Below are positions 5,194 to 5,204 of a stretch of 5,204 bases of DNA, piece after piece. The stretch is from Ruminococcus sp. UBA3286 (GTDB lineage: Bacteria; Bacillota; Clostridia; Oscillospirales; Ruminococcaceae), in contig DETO01000047.1 in assembly GCA_002362135.1 (NCBI GenBank), positions 1 to 5,204 on the forward strand, in the 5' to 3' direction. A model generated the notes under the pieces. It was given only the letters and a program-made list of their open reading frames with translations, did not search any database and had not been told where the DNA came from. Within the stretch, counting starts at the first letter, position 1. Every line of letters begins with the position of its first letter. The translations under genes and the position numbers were made by a program.

Positions 5194-5204
5194 CGTAAAG
5201 TTAT

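Overview
The window looks like chromosomal DNA of an anaerobic Firmicute. The class Clostridia, perhaps a Ruminococcus/Oscillospiraceae-type gut organism, is my best guess. It rests on strong GGAGG-type ribosome binding sites, moderate GC content, a CsoR-CopA cassette with a carboxy-terminal metal-binding domain, and a signal-less amidase-SH3 protein of a type I associate with Clostridia. The taxonomy is inference from gene style; no rRNA or marker gene is present.

Left half (1-2940, + strand): a copper-efflux operon. A -10-like hexamer (1-6) and a near-palindromic CsoR-type operator (23-39) precede csoR (54-359), a Cu(I)-sensing repressor with the complete Cys-His-Cys ligand set. Its stop codon overlaps the ribosome binding site of copA (370-2880), a complete Cu(I) P1B-type ATPase with an HMA domain at each end. 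An 11-base, fully complementary Shine-Dalgarno sequence lies inside the copA frame, just upstream of an in-frame ATG at 2674. The last 68 codons therefore look like an embedded copZ-type copper chaperone gene. A 15-bp perfect hairpin (2887-2927) ends the operon.

Right half (2943-5204, - strand, convergent with the copper operon): two cell-wall genes. The upstream one (3782-5179) has the architecture of a DacF/PBP5-type D-alanyl-D-alanine carboxypeptidase. However, the catalytic SxxK has become P-L-V-N and the SxN position is S-S-V, so it is probably a pseudoenzyme; KTG is kept. The downstream one (2943-3680) is an Amidase_3-like N-acetylmuramoyl-L-alanine amidase with an SH3-type C-terminal domain, no signal peptide, and a non-canonical first metal site.

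The 101-base gap between the two cell-wall genes is almost filled by an inverted repeat (3682-3769). In a transcript reading through from the carboxypeptidase gene, this repeat would pair with and hide the amidase ribosome binding site. Two promoter-like sequences lie so that their transcripts would lack the sequestering arm, which suggests a translational lock, or an attenuator, on a lytic enzyme. I see no mobile element, CRISPR array or RNA gene.
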